Shown here piece by piece: positions 48,201 to 61,200 of a stretch of DNA of 64,000 nt (the first letter of the stretch is position 1; every line of letters begins with the position of its first letter). Source of the DNA: Coffea arabica (lineage: Eukaryota > Streptophyta > Magnoliopsida > Gentianales > Rubiaceae); assembly GCF_036785885.1 (NCBI RefSeq), contig NC_092312.1:19548001-19612000 (forward strand), read 5' to 3'. The translations under genes and the position numbers were made by a program. The notes beneath the pieces are model-generated. The model was not told the origin of the DNA. It ran no database searches and saw nothing but the letters and a program-made list of their open reading frames with translations.

Positions 48201-48944
48201 TTTGTGACGAACTACAAAGTTGTTCACATGCAATTGAAAGCAGAGCATGTACAACATCAAAAGGCAACAAAGTTTATCTTTTTGACAAATCTTCTAGGTT
48301 GCCGCGTCCCTAAAAATAATCCAAAAGTTAGACCCGTTGGATTAACTGCTGATCTAAATTCAAGAAAGGTTAAGGGACCAAAAGGCCATAATGAAGGCCA
48401 ACAGATATTATTTATCTACAGCAACAATAACAGAGGAGAAAGAGAAAGATACCCAAAGCCAAATTCATCCATGATTGTCTTTCCAACACAAGTAGCCCCA
48501 CTTTGCAAGAGAGCCGTCACCACCACCGCAGTCTTGGCCGCCACCTCATGAGTCTTCTTCCAGTCCACACTCCCAAACCCCGTCACAAAACCCTTTACAT
48601 CAATTCTACCAAAAATCATTCATGGAAGAAGAGAGAACGAGTAAGCTATAGAAGTTAGGAGCAGGATATGATGAAAATCATATGATCAAAGAAAGAAGTG
48701 CTTACATGTCTTTAATGGCGAAAGTGAGGCCGGAGAGGGGGAGTCGAGCGGCGGGAGGAGGAGGTTGAGGAAATGGAGAAAGCTCGAAGCGCTCGACAAA
48801 GGATCCGAAGTCTTCTTTGATTGCATTTCGGGATTTCAGACGGCGGCGGCGAGTCTCAGCGAGAACAATGATGCCGGCAACGCCTACGCCGATCAAGATC
48901 CAGACTTTAGGGTTTGAGACATTGAGCTTTGATGAACTTGGCAT
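42250..48944 (-). CDS. OM64: OM64/TOC64-type outer-membrane amidase-TPR protein
   Basis: This gives 601 residues from 13 exons: 48706-48944, 48453-48605, 47844-47968, 47352-47477, 46742-46924, 46415-46556, 45748-45916, 45144-45278, 44854-45054, 43932-44059, 43792-43843, 42958-43027 and 42250-42332. All phases close. Residues 12-30 are a membrane anchor (KVWILIGVGVAGIIVLAE), which with the following ETRRRR fits Arabidopsis mitochondrial OM64 (603 residues). Next comes an amidase-like domain, then a C-terminal TPR domain from about residue 485 (GNAAYKGKQWNKAVSYYTEA, NRAAAFLELG, AYLRRGTARESL). The TPR clamp of this family docks HSP70/HSP90 bringing precursors. Amidase residues are unusual: Lys about 78 (FAIKD) and the GGSSSGS motif are kept, but the nucleophile site reads DTIGCIRIP with Cys about 179 in place of Ser. 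It may be a receptor only. Confidence 0.93.
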
Positions 48945-50340
48945 GATGATGATGGGTTGTTCTTGATTGATCGACGAATTGATTGAAATTTGAGGGTTTT
49001 ACAAGGGTTTTAGCTACTTTTTCCTTGCCTTCCTTGGAAGAAGAGTTGTATGACTCGTTTAGTCACAAGGGGTTTGGTTTCTTCTTCTTCCACTTTTTTT
49101 TTTTTTTTTTTTTTTGCAAGGAACTTAGAGCGTGTCATCACGCGCAAAAGTTTGTCTTTACTCGCAAGAAAGATATCATGGCCCCTCCAAAGAAAAAAAA
49201 AAAAAAAGAAAGAAAATTATATTGATACACATCATTACTACAGCACAAAATTTCTTACGTGTGTGAAGAATTCAAAATGTGTATAAATAGAAATAGGATA
49301 ATTTTTTTATACACCGCCAGTGTGATAAATTTAAATCATGTTATATACTGTATCAATTTAAATTTAAAATTCAAATAAAAAACACGTGACATACATCTTA
49401 TTTGTTAATGTAAAAAAATTACTGTACTATCTGTGCATAAAAAGTTAATCCATAATAGTATTGCTTAAAAGAAAAAAAAAAACTATCGTATTTACTACTG
49501 ACTAAACCGCTGAGATTTGAAAAGCTATTCCCACTTGCAAGATTTGAGCAAGCCCAAATTTGATAGGATTATGTAACATGAGTTATGATTCGCATTAGAT
49601 TACTACTTTCGACTCCAGAATCGTTATTATGTTGTCATATTCATATTTAAACCCCATTTGATAACTACTTTCAACTCCAAAACCACCGTTATTGTGTTGT
49701 CATATTCAAATAATGTTTGATAACTCAAGTCAACATTTAAACTTCTACGCGGTTGAGTTCAATAAGACCCGATCGCCTTGCTCGAGGCAATGAAACACTA
49801 CAAGAATTACCTAATCAACACAACGTATCCTCCCTTGTGAGCAAGAAAACAAGAAATTTAGTGAACGCCCCCATGTAGAGTAAAGTAAAGCAAAGTAAGC
49901 CCCCACGTATTAACGCAAGAGGTAATAAAAGTTAACGAGCAATCTTCAGGGTCGGAATGCTTTTTATTTTGATGTCGCCCCATGTTACATTATTGTACCT
50001 TTCCTGCGCTTATCTCGGTCTTCAAATCTTCACTTTGCCCTAGATGCCAAGTAAATTGTGGAATGCTTCAGAGGGGCCGTCAGAAAAATGCTCTGCATTT
50101 GCTTCAGAGGGGCCAACCACACACCAACTTGATCAAGACACCCTTCAACTATATCTCTATACCTTGACTTGTCAACAAATACCAATTTCCAGCTTCATTA
50201 TTACAAGAACTACTGGCTGTCAAACAACTCAGCTCCGAAGCCTCGTATAAATTACAGAAAAATGCTTCTATGAATCTACAAATGGGAAGAATCAAGCTAT
50301 AACAAACCGCACAACACGAATATAGAAACTTAAAATACTA
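48945..50340. other. Spacer between OM64-type and PP2C genes
   Basis: This is the divergent side of OM64 (promoter) and the 3' side of PP2C. Poly(T) at 49095-49116 and poly(A) at 49189-49207 are visible. No gene is supported. Confidence 0.45.
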
Positions 50341-50350
50341 CAGATGGTGT

Positions 50351-50353
<3 letters not shown>

Positions 50354-50382
<29 letters not shown>
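50354..50382. repeat. Run of 29 consecutive G
   Basis: An uninterrupted G homopolymer lies about 100 bases after the stop codon of the minus-strand PP2C gene, so the transcript would carry a C run in its 3' UTR. The plus strand could form G-quadruplexes. Such a length is rare in plant DNA and is prone to sequencing error. Confidence 0.85.
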
Positions 50383-50384
<2 letters not shown>

Positions 50385-50483
50385 TATAACCTATATCAAA
50401 TCAGATTCCCCTGTTCCTCCCTCCCCCCCAAACTTCCGACTCGTATACATATGAAAAACATTAACCGATATCTTATCGCGGTT

Positions 50484-52017
50484 TCACCCCATAAATCGCA
50501 CAACAATGCAGGAGATATCATCTTTGCTTTCTCTATGTAATGCTTCCATCACTAGTTGTTTTGCTCCCTTCTGCGGGTCCTTTATCTTCAGTGCAATGTC
50601 AACTGCCTCCTGATTAGACATCACCTGGAGTATTCACAGGCTAGGATTCAGTATAACTAATCGTTTAAATCCATGAATATGGGGGCTCAAACAGGGGGGA
50701 GAGAGAGATGCACCTTCCATAGACCATCACTTGCAAGGATGAGTACATCTGTCTCTGCCTCAATGCTGGCATTTGTGACATCAGGATCTGATCGGAGGTG
50801 TGATTTCAGGTTCTTGTCTCCAAAAGCACGGGATACAGCCAGTTGACCATTCACTCGTGCAACATCCCCTGATACAGAATCCAATTAAGCTTTACACTTT
50901 AGTGAAAAAATAGCAACAGATTCCATCACTAGCATCCAAGAACCATATTATGCATTGCTCCTTATCAAGATCGAAAAGTTATAGAAAAAGCAGTAGTAAC
51001 GATCGATACTCACTTTGGATTAAGTGATGCCGTTACAGTTGAATAGTTGCAAGGTGCAGAAATGACAAAATGTACTTATCCATTTAATCTTTCTCAAGAA
51101 AAGAAATGAATAACCAAAAAGGACCCAGAAAATAAGACCTGTAACTTCCCAGCTACTTGTAAAAATAGACATTGAGTATGAAATAGATTTTAAAAAAGGG
51201 TATAAATCTTGAACTGCTGGCAGAATTTGATTCTCTTTGGGGTTATTGCTTGATGAACAAGACAGTGTTAAACCAAACAAATGTTTAGGTTACAGCAGAA
51301 GTATTGAACAATTTCCCAATTAAGAGCGCCAAGGGATGTGTCACCAACCACCCTTGCCTGCCCCAAAAAAATGAAACCAAATGGGCGACATGTCATGGTC
51401 AGACAGCATACATATTTTGTGAAACATTAGATTGCATGTAAGCACATTTTATAAATTCAACCTAACATGCAATTACCAAGAATGGAAATTGCCTCTGTAA
51501 AATATTTCAATTTCAGCAAATTGTTTGGCCGCACCAGACTTGAAAAGTAACTGGTCAGAGGCCTGCTGGTTTTCAGCACGAAAAGAGAAAAAGTTTAACA
51601 AATTAAGCTTAACAAAGAAAATTTCCTTTGTGGTTGTATCCCAATTTAGACTTTCCATCAGGCCATTTGTTTCTATTCATGCTGGTATACATATGAAGCA
51701 TGGTAGCTTTTGAGGTATTCCTATTAGAAAAATAATGATCACCCACTTGAATTCAGTGAACAAATATATGAATTGGCATGAGATTGTGAAATTATTTATG
51801 CTCAACATTCGCCAAAGATAACAGTTCAATCACTTTCTATCACAATAAGTTCACTACTATTACTGAGCTTATGGCATAGCTCACTTCAACTTCCCTTGAA
51901 GCCGCAATAGCATTAGCATCTGAAATTTCCTAAGCGAGCTACAGTTTCCTATGTGAGAAATCTCTCTTCTGGTTTCCTTCCCAGCAAGCTCAAAGATTAA
52001 TTTTTAATCCCTTCATT

Positions 52018-52076
<59 letters not shown>

Positions 52077-54376
52077 GAGAACTGCTTGTGAACAATAATT
52101 TTATGCTTCATTGTGCTATAAGTTCAGCAAAAACACTATTTATGTGTTTTGGAGAAATGTTGATGCACTAAATTCTTCTTGTCCTTTGTTTCCGAAAGAT
52201 CCAGAGTATCTTTTTCAATTGACAAAGGTCTTAACTGTGTGCACAGATGGATGTGTCTCTGTGTATTAAAATCCCCAACGGAGGGAGGCAATTGTGGCGT
52301 AGCATTTTTGGCATATGCGGAACTATTTAAAGCTAAGCTCCACAAGCATTTCTAAAAATTTCCTTCACTAATTCATATTTTGTTTGGGAACATTAAAGAA
52401 CATGTAATAGCACCTGGCATGTTGGACACAAAACCACCTCTATCTTCAATGCTCCCACGCTCAGTGTTTGGTTCATGGTCAATACTCAGCTGTATTGCAT
52501 GTCCTCTCCTTGATAAGACAGCCCGTGAGTCCCCAACATTCGCTACCCATAACACTCTAGCATTTACAAGAATTGCAGTCACAGCAGTGGACCCACCTCT
52601 TCCTAAGTCAGGACTGTGTGAGAGAATCGCTTGATCCGTTCTTTCATAGGCTTTCGAGATTGCTCGACTCGGATCAGTCCAAAAATCCTCCTTGAATAGT
52701 AAGAAATGCAATTTTAGGATTTAAAAAAAGGCAGATAGGAACTCTTTGTTTGCTTTATCTCAATAAAACATAATAAATGAAGCATATTATGTGCCAATAA
52801 GTCGGAATTCCTCATGTAATAAGCTAAAGGGTGCATGACTGAAAGAAAAGAGAAACCAAATTTTTTATATGAGCAAAAAGAATGTTGACAGTGTAATTTT
52901 TTAGCAACTCGAAGAAATTCACGCAACCAATGTCAAAGTACCGTGAGCTTCATGCAAAACAGAAAGAGAATAGTCCACAATAATCATATGATAGACAAGC
53001 CAACAGTGCAGTGACAGTGTAAAAAAGAATGTTGACAGTGTAATTTTTTAGCAACTCGAAGAAATTCACGCAACCAATGTCAAAGTACCGTGAGCTTCAT
53101 GCAAAACAGAAAGAGAATAGTCCACAATAATCATATGATAGACAAGCCAACAGTGCAGTGACAATGTAAAAAAGAATGTTGACAGTGTAATTTTTTAGCA
53201 ACTCGAAGAAATTCACGCAACCAATGTCAAAGTACCGTGAGCTTCATGCAAAACAGAAAGAGAATAGTCCACAATAATCATATGATAGACAATCCAACAG
53301 TGCAGTGAATACGGACAAACCTCCTTTAAGATATTAGAAAACAAATGCTTCTGTAAATAGGCAGGTACACTGTCACCCAAATGCCCATCAAAAATAGCAA
53401 AGAGTCCAAGCTCTCGCCCTTGAATCTGAACAAATTTAGCAACATGGTAATCTTCCATGGGATGATTTGCTTTCCCCTTTACCAGGCTAAACCCATATTT
53501 GACAGGACCCAGCTGACTTCTTCCCTTGCCAGAGCCACATGAAGAGCGTCCTCCAGCCTGATAAAGGGAAGGAAAATTTAAACTTCAAGAGCAACAGAAA
53601 ATGCACCTGAGACAATTTGCTAAAATAAAAAAGAGAAATGCTTTACTATGTCAAATCCTTGATATTGACCCTCTAAAGTATAATTTCTTCAACTCCAATA
53701 ATTTTAATCCAGATTTTCAATGACAGTGGTATCTTATACTACAGCAGTTAAGAATATAACGAAAGGTAATCATTCTCCAGAAGGAAGCAAAATAAAGCGT
53801 ACAACAACTGCTATAGAAACTAAAATTCCTCGTGTGGATGAAATGCTGTAACAACCTCACTACTATCATCCAACAGCAAACATCCGGACTTAATTGAGAA
53901 CCTACTCAAGACAATCATGACAAACCCCAACTCAAGTTGAAATAAGACCCAAAATTACAGCCAAGCTGCATGTTGTCACTTCACAGACAGAGGAGATGCA
54001 GATTTCTCCATCTCAAAAGAAGCCATGGACCAAATAATTAGCTTAGTTTTTTAACTCATAATGATGCAGAAAACCTCCCACAGTTCATCGCATCAAAACA
54101 CCAATCAATCATCGAATCCACCAGAATTAAGCAGCATATTAACAGTAGATTCATGAGTATAAAGTCAAAGTTACTAGATCAGTTCCTTCAGATAAGGAAA
54201 ACTAATGGATCAGTTTTCCAATTTTTTTTTTTAAAAATCAGTTTTCCGACAGTTAGCGAAGAACCGATACAAGAATAATAATAATTCAAACAATTTGTAC
54301 AACAAAGAAAGAAATCCAAATGGAGAAGCAGCTGGGACAAGCTCACCTGGGAACTGAAGCAGCAAAAGTTATCCAT
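50484..54376 (-). CDS. Protein phosphatase 2C, small cytosolic/nuclear type
   Basis: A 279-residue Mg/Mn-dependent Ser/Thr phosphatase, close in size to small Arabidopsis PP2Cs (about 280). Coding exons are 54347-54376, 53321-53557, 52414-52690, 50714-50868 and 50484-50624, in frame. It starts MDNFCCFSSQ at ATG 54376; upstream in-frame sequence lacks another ATG. Motifs in order: MEDYHVAKF (metal ligand), FAIFDGHLGD (metal-binding DGH), GGSTAVTAIL, WVANVGDSRAVL, SIDHEP, QLAVSRAFGDK, LILASDGLWKV and the final DDISCIVVRF with metal Asp. No extra N-terminal regulatory domain is visible and the ABA-receptor-interacting Trp of clade A is not evident. Intron 2 (52691-53320) holds a 147-bp tandem array, and intron 3 is 1.5 kb. 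A 5' UTR intron is likely, since the leader extends toward 54700. Confidence 0.95.
52019..52076. repeat. (CT)n followed by (CA)n microsatellite
   Basis: A compound dinucleotide repeat inside intron 3 of the PP2C gene. Confidence 0.9.
52881..53310. repeat. 147-bp tandem repeat, about 2.9 copies
   Basis: Units begin AATGTTGACAGTGTAATTTT at 52881, 53028 and 53175, an exact 147-base period. The copies are nearly identical (for example CAAGCC in units 1 and 2 but CAATCC in unit 3). The array ends about 11 bases from the 5' splice site of the 79-codon PP2C exon, within intron 2. Confidence 0.95.
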
Positions 54377-56374
54377 ATAATTCAGCCCCACCTCACCCTT
54401 CTCCTCGACAAATTAACATCTAAAACCTCCAATTCCGAAGCCTTTATTTTCACAACCTGTCGGAGAGCAAAGAAAGAGCTTTGATGATCATCAAATAAAC
54501 ACCACCGCTAACGGTAAAATCTCAATCAAGAACCAATCTTTCTTCAAAAATCCACCAAAAAAATAACATAAAATTATCATACAAGTAACATCAAAAAGTT
54601 CCACTTACCGATCCGCCAACTTCAAAATTTCCCCTGAAAACGCAAGAAAGATCCTATCTTTGTGTACGACTTGACCAGTCCGCTGACCAGAAACCCTGTA
54701 ACGAGTCGATATATATGCCTGCAAAAAAATTTTCCAACCAAAAAATTGAAAAGAAACAGTTGGAATTTCGGTAAAGAGCTGGCAATAGTTTTATGGGTTT
54801 CTGTTGTTGAGGGAAAGGGTCTTGGGTTTGCTAAGAAGGCAAGCTTGGCTGCCAAAGAGACCAAAGCTTAGGCAAAGCTTAAGCTTTGGCCTTCCCTTAT
54901 TGACTTTTCTAGTCTTAATTGTTTCTTTATTATTGTTGCTTGTGTTTTGCAATTGTAATAATGCAGCGATGCAGCAGTAATTGCTGCAAAGAGTCAAAGA
55001 GTAATGGTTACAAAGAGTCAGAGTCGCTGTTTGTTCATTTGATTCGTGAACAGTACAGCTGTTTCAGTTTTTCCTTCTCTTGTGGGTCCACAACTTCCTG
55101 CAAAAGTTTGCAATCAAGTACTCATCTGGTCCATTTGTTGGCCTATCGTCTATTTTTGGTGGTCAGCCCTATACCCTTTTTTCTCGACTTTTTTAAATTA
55201 AGTGCGAGTGTTGAACCCCTATTTATAAGAATGGCAATTGATAAGGCAAAATTAAGTACACGCGGGTATTAAATTCGATGGTTAGTTCAATTAAATAACC
55301 GATAGGTAATTAATTAGAGTTTAATAAGAAAATCCTAAAAATTCGAGATTCAACACACACACACATATATATTAATGATTATTAATTAACTCTCAAATCC
55401 TCTTTCTTATCATCCCTCAAATCCTCAAACTCTTAATTCTAATCATTTTAAAATTTAACGTAATAAGGTATTGATTTAATATGATGTATGCATTAATTAT
55501 AGTTTAATAATAATTAATTACCTTTTTTTTAAAACTATTCAAATTAGTGGGGAGAGAGTACTCAATAATGAATACTCCGAGATTGAGAGTTTAGTAACGG
55601 AAGTTAAAACCTATAAGGTTATTCCATAGGGTTTGATAAAAAAAAAAAAAAACTTAAACATGCGGATTAAATTTTGGTAAGAGAGATTTTTAAGAGTACC
55701 CAACCCACTACTTGCGGGTTAGAATGTGTGTGGAAGAAAATTAACAAAGCACCAATCAGCGCGGCAATCCTATTCCTACCTGCATGCAATTCCTCTCCAC
55801 CATCACCCAACCCAACTTAAATAACCATTGCCCTGTTTCTACTTTTCATTCGTTTTTTATTCTTTCGGCCATTCTTGATTAGGCATCAGCCACTAGCAAG
55901 AGAATTTTCCAATCCCCCATGATGGATTACTTTTCTTCTGTTTGATCTTTTCTATATTCCTTGCCTTTTTATCTCCTTAGCATGTTTACATAATGTGGCG
56001 AAAATTAGTCGTGAAGGCCTCCCTCGCATACCCTGTGATGATGGAACTTTGCATGCGATGAGCTTCTGGCTTTGTCTAAAAGATATGGAGCTCAACTCAT
56101 CCAAAATAAGTTGCTTTTTCATTTGTTTCATAACTCAAACGGATTCAATCATCTCAAACGTAGTCAAACCAACATCTCTTGAAAGGTTAAATACTGAGTA
56201 ATTGTGTTTGAATTGCATTTTCTAGGATTTTTTGTTAAAAAATTACCGTAGCGATTTGATGTATATGAGGAAAAAAGATAATAGGAATATGTGACCACGG
56301 AAAATGACGCAATTTTCCGACAGAAAATGTCTCTCCAAACAAGGCCATGTACCAGAGCCATCTAGGAGACAAGC
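54377..56374. other. PP2C leader/promoter and spacer
   Basis: On the minus strand a TATA-like GCATATATATCG lies at about 54706-54717, a candidate core promoter for PP2C with the leader spliced inside 54377-54700. The rest, to 56374, is AT-rich with no supported gene; (CA)n/(TA)n occurs near 55353-55371. Confidence 0.4.
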
Positions 56375-56389
56375 TGCGAATTTCTGATT

Positions 56390-56472
56390 TTTTTTTTTTT
56401 TTTTTTGGAGACGACAACTCATGTATAATCTAATCTATTCTACGCTAAGGGGGAGGGGCGGACCTAATTTGT
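56390..56472 (-). mobile_element. 5'-truncated SINE with 15-bp target duplication
   Basis: Only the 3' end of the SINE is present: TTAGCGTAGAATAGATTAGA, then GTCGTCTCC and poly(A), on the minus strand. It is flanked by TGCGAATTTCTGATT at 56375-56389 and 56473-56487. Truncation at the 5' end is usual for target-primed reverse transcription. Confidence 0.85.
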
Positions 56473-56487
56473 TGCGAATTTCTGATT

Positions 56488-58261
56488 AGGAAGAGATGTT
56501 TTTCTATCCTTGAAATGCCTGTGGCAGAGTACCTTTACCATTATTAAATGAAGACCAAAAAGCCAAAACAGACCGAGTACTTCATGTTAGTCTAATGTTG
56601 ATGTGTTTAAAATGGAAAAAAAAGAAAAAAGAAAAAAGGGTCAAAAGTATCTGGCAGATTATTCTGCGGTGTTTTCATCCAAACCATGGATTAGATTAAT
56701 ATATATTCTAGTTCAATTGGGCAATTAAAAATAAGAGGCAAAGAGGGTCAACTGTACAGCACCTAATAAGCTACATTGCCAAAAATCCAAATGAGTCCAG
56801 AAGAAGACCAATAATAAAGGCGATTAGTGAACATCAAGTTGTTTGGTTATGGCTGTTATAATTCGAGGGTGGAATTGTTAAAATACTCACTCAAGTTGTT
56901 CGACGATTTGGAATTGATTCAGCAGCCTATTTATTTAATAACAAGAATAATAAAATAAAAGGAAAAGACATTGCAAGCGATGCAAGTTTAGGATTCCGCT
57001 AGGGTCGATTGATTTCTTGACTAAATTAGCAAGGCAAGATGCCAGGGGCAACAAGGAGAGAGAGTGATTTTTATTACCATTGTCTAAGTCGCAGAAGAGA
57101 AGGGAGGCCTGGGCAGGACAAAGGCAGTGAAATCAAGAAACGGGGCGGGAGGAGGAACTATTTGTGATTTGTCGCATTGCAGCATTCCTCGTGCGCTTGC
57201 TTACTGCCGCATTTCTTTTTTGGTCTAGCCAAGCAGATTAACTTTTGCATTTTACGAGACTTTATCCACAGAAATGTAACAATAATCTACCCTGTCCCTG
57301 TGGCCTGTGCCGAACCACCCCAGTCTGAGGCTGGAGCAAGGACCTCTCGCCAGCCAGGAAATTATATATGTTTTTAAATTCAAATCAGACCGACTGATCA
57401 GATAGGTAGAGTCGGACCGGTCAAGTATCCGATCCAGGTTATTCTAAAAAATCGGATACATAAAAACTCGGTCAAATCAAATAAAAAATCGGGTTTGATC
57501 GAAAAAAATCGGAAAAACCATGGTGGTGTCAAAGGTTTTTTTTTTTTTTTTTTTTTTGAAAAGGTCAAAGCCTTTTCAATATTATGTTTTGACTCCTGGG
57601 TTGTTAAAAATTATTAATATGCCTCAAATATTTCATACTTTATAAATATTGTCTTAAAAGTTTGGTGTTATTTTTCAATCAAGTCTATAATTTCAATTCT
57701 AAACTTGTTAATGTTCATTGAATGATATAAATTGTTACTTGATCATTCTAATTTTTTTGTATTTTCTTATTAAATATATTTGAAACATCAAATATATATG
57801 TAAATATACCGTTAAGATATTTTACTTACGATATTTTAATTTTAAATAATTTTTATTTATAACATCATTCGATTCAATCTCGCTCGAACTTATTAACCTC
57901 TGTTCGATCGAGTCTAAGCCTGAAAACATATGCAGGAAAGGTAATTGGCCCCTGGGGACTGGGGAGGAGTTTATACAACAGTTTTACGAACACTTTTACC
58001 TAAGACCATTGCGAAATCGGCGTAATAAGTGGGGCCATCACGCCAGGTCAACACATGCTTTGCCATCACACCTGGCACACCTTTGTTCCCCACGTGTACA
58101 CCACGTGTGACCTCCACTTGTCTTTTCCTTGTTTTCTCGGACTGAATATTAATGAATACTACTACTACTCTCTGTCAAGTTCCTTTTTTTCTCATCAGAA
58201 TCTTTGCGCGAATTACTGCAAATTGATGTGCGTTTTTCTCTTCACTTGATTGATTCCATCA
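56488..58261. other. Spacer and upstream region of the TOM1-like gene
   Basis: No gene recognised. A low-complexity stretch with repeated AATCGG and GGTCAA words lies at about 57384-57525, followed by poly(T) at 57538-57557. The region 58020-58260 probably holds the leader of the next gene. Confidence 0.4.
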
Positions 58262-61200
58262 ATGCTGAAATTCAACAGCCTTGTGTCTGGAGAGGCAAAG
58301 GATTATTACAGTGGACGAGGAGGAGGAGGAGAACTACTTGACCTTTTTGATTGGTGGAATGAAATTCAAGAGTCGGAAAAATGGCAGCGGGGACTATATT
58401 ACACTCTTTCTGCGTCTTATGCATTGGTTTCCTTGGTTGCACTGGTAAGACTGATAATAACATGCTTTCTAATAATAATTTAAACATAAGTCTATGGTTT
58501 CAATTGCATTTCTTGAATATGGCAGGCACTCGGGGGGTCCGAGATAATTTTTTGCTTCCTTTCTTCCTTTGTTGAATGCGTAGCAGTTTATGTTGCCCCT
58601 CTGTTTTCCCCCCTTCTGATTTTATGTTTGGTTGGATTTTTCTGTTTTTCGAGATACTTATTTGAGCCTGTGGAAGTCAGATTTTTTTTCACTGTTGTCT
58701 AAAGCAGGAAGGGGATGATTCCTGAAAGTTGAAAAGAAACAAATTTTGGACTCAAAACATGTATTTGGTCTGGGAGATGATATTCAACGGCTCCCTCATT
58801 TTGTTCTGTGGGTCTAGAATTAGGCTGAATTGTTGTTCGGTTGATCTCCTAGTCAAGTGATGAATGAGTTGCTCTCGAATCTGCATTTTCCATGTTCTGA
58901 AGTTTGAAAGTTTCTCTGTTTTTAGATTTAGTTGTTACTCGATTGCCATTTCATTCTTAATTTGTTTCCAGGTGCAACTTATTCGCATTCAGTTAAGAGT
59001 ACCTGAATATGGTTGGACAACACAAAAGGTTTTTCACCTGATGAATTTTATTGTGACAGGATGTAAGTTTTGCTTTTTCTTTCTATCTGGAATCGCTTCT
59101 TGTTAAATTTGTCTGACTCCTTAAACTTTATTGAACTTTTGGCAGTGAGAGCCGTCCTGTTTGGATTTTACAGAAACGTGTTTACCATCAGAACGAAGGT
59201 AATTGTTGTCCCCTTAATTTCATTTTGTTTCATTTCTGTTTTGTAGTCCTGTCCACTGAGGCATAAGCTTTTCAAGTATATTGTAAAATTGGTTGATGGT
59301 TATGGCCCCTTCAGATGAAAATATGAACATGGTTAGGGGCCCTTCAGATGAAAATATGTACAAGGACCTACATAATCAAGCTTAAGTCTTTACCTGAAAG
59401 GAAACAAACCTTTTCTGGCGTAGGATTGTTAATGATTCAAATGTTTCATTCTTATAATGGACATTCGTTGCATCTGGTCTCTGAGTTTCATTCTGTCCTA
59501 CACTTCTAATGTTTGTTCGTCTACTTTAGCAAGTATGAAGCACAAGTGAAAAACTGTGGCTCTTGAAATCTTTTGAAATTCTTACTCAAAGCAAATGTGA
59601 TGGACAGGCACTTGAATTGATACTTTTGGAACTTCCAGGTCTGCTGTTTTTCTCAACATATACATTACTTGTTCTGTTCTGGGCTGAAATATACTATCAG
59701 GTACTTTTGCAACAGATTCTTTACATGGTTGTGAACCTCCTCAAGCAAGTTACTGGCTGTAATTCTTTATTAATTTGCTTCAGGCAAGAAGTCTTCCCGT
59801 TGATAAGCTTCGACCCACATACTATATAATTAATGGTCTGATCTACCTTCTCCAGGTAGCAACATCAAGTTTTGATGTAACCACTGCCTTAATTCATGCT
59901 TTTTTTTTTCCTGACTTTGACTGTTCTAATCAATTGTAGAAATGCTTTGGTGCTTTGTAGGTGTGCATCTGGATCTATGCAAGAGTCAGCCAGACGACAA
60001 CTGCAGTTCAAGTTGCTCGGCTCTTTTTTTCAGGTGAGTATATATTTTCTTTTTTCCAGGTGAGTACATATTTTCTTTTGTTGATTGCTGGATTATTTGT
60101 TTGCTGATGCATTTTTTAGGATGTAACATTTGACTTTTTACAGTTCTCTCTTTTTCCGCTGCTTTGGGATTTTTGATATATGGCGGAAGGTAATTGCTTG
60201 CTTGACTGTAAAATAATGTCTTCAGCATCATTTAGTTATCTATCGGAGTACCCCAAGATTTTTAGCTTTTCCTGCTTAGCTTTTCCTGTTTAGGTTATTC
60301 ATCATGCTGAGACGCTTTCCCATACAATCTCGAGGCCGTCAAAAGAAACTGCAGGAGGTTTTAGCTTGCAATTTTGTCTCTTTATAACGGCTATTTACAT
60401 AATGTTGCTGCATTTATTCCAAATTAAATAAATATTGATAGTTTTATTTGGTTTCTCTTAATATAGAAGCCCGTTTCTTAAGAATCCACTTTAGAGTTTA
60501 GAGTCAACTTCCAAGATATCAACTTTTCCCCTGCTTACTTTTATTTTCCATCTTCTTTTTCAATTCACACAACATTCGGCATCCATTTGGTACGCAACAG
60601 ATCCACCTTAACTGATCCTAATAATTCAGTAATTATTGACACCTATGTATACAGAAATTTCCAACATGAATAGTTTGGAAAACTTGGGGCCGTTCTTTGG
60701 ACTTAATGATTGCAAAACATACAAGATGAGAAGCAAATTCACAAGTGAAGTAACATGGGGGCTATTGCCATAAACCAGCAGGTCCAAAGCCATGAATCAG
60801 GAAGAAATAATGTTTATAGTTGGAAAGGATTTTGGGTTTTGGACCCCAAAAGTGTATTATGTTTTGGTAGTCCGTGTTTGTCATTTGAAAGATTAAACTG
60901 GCTGTAAAGATGCATGTAGAATCTTCATATGCTTTGGGAAGATTGTGGCTTGATGATCTGTGGGGATATTGGTGTAAATTGTGAAAGTAGGAGAGAAATA
61001 ACAGTGACCCTTCTTTATAGCGTCTCTTTTATGGATAAACTTCAAACACGGCAAAATGAATGAGACTATTTTATTTAGAATTGCAAGGTTTGTGGTCTTG
61101 TCCTGCATCTTAACTTATTTTAGTGATTGCAGTCTTAAGTTATATGCTATGGTGAAGTGAATGTTGATGGTTGACGATTCTTCTTGGCAGGTTGGATACG

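Noticed and set aside
48204-48551. 115-codon plus-strand frame
   Set aside because: Overlaps an intron and exon 2 of the OM64-type gene on the other strand.
52881-53310. CRISPR-like array
   Set aside because: Repeat unit is 147 bases with no spacers, in a plant intron; it is a simple tandem repeat.
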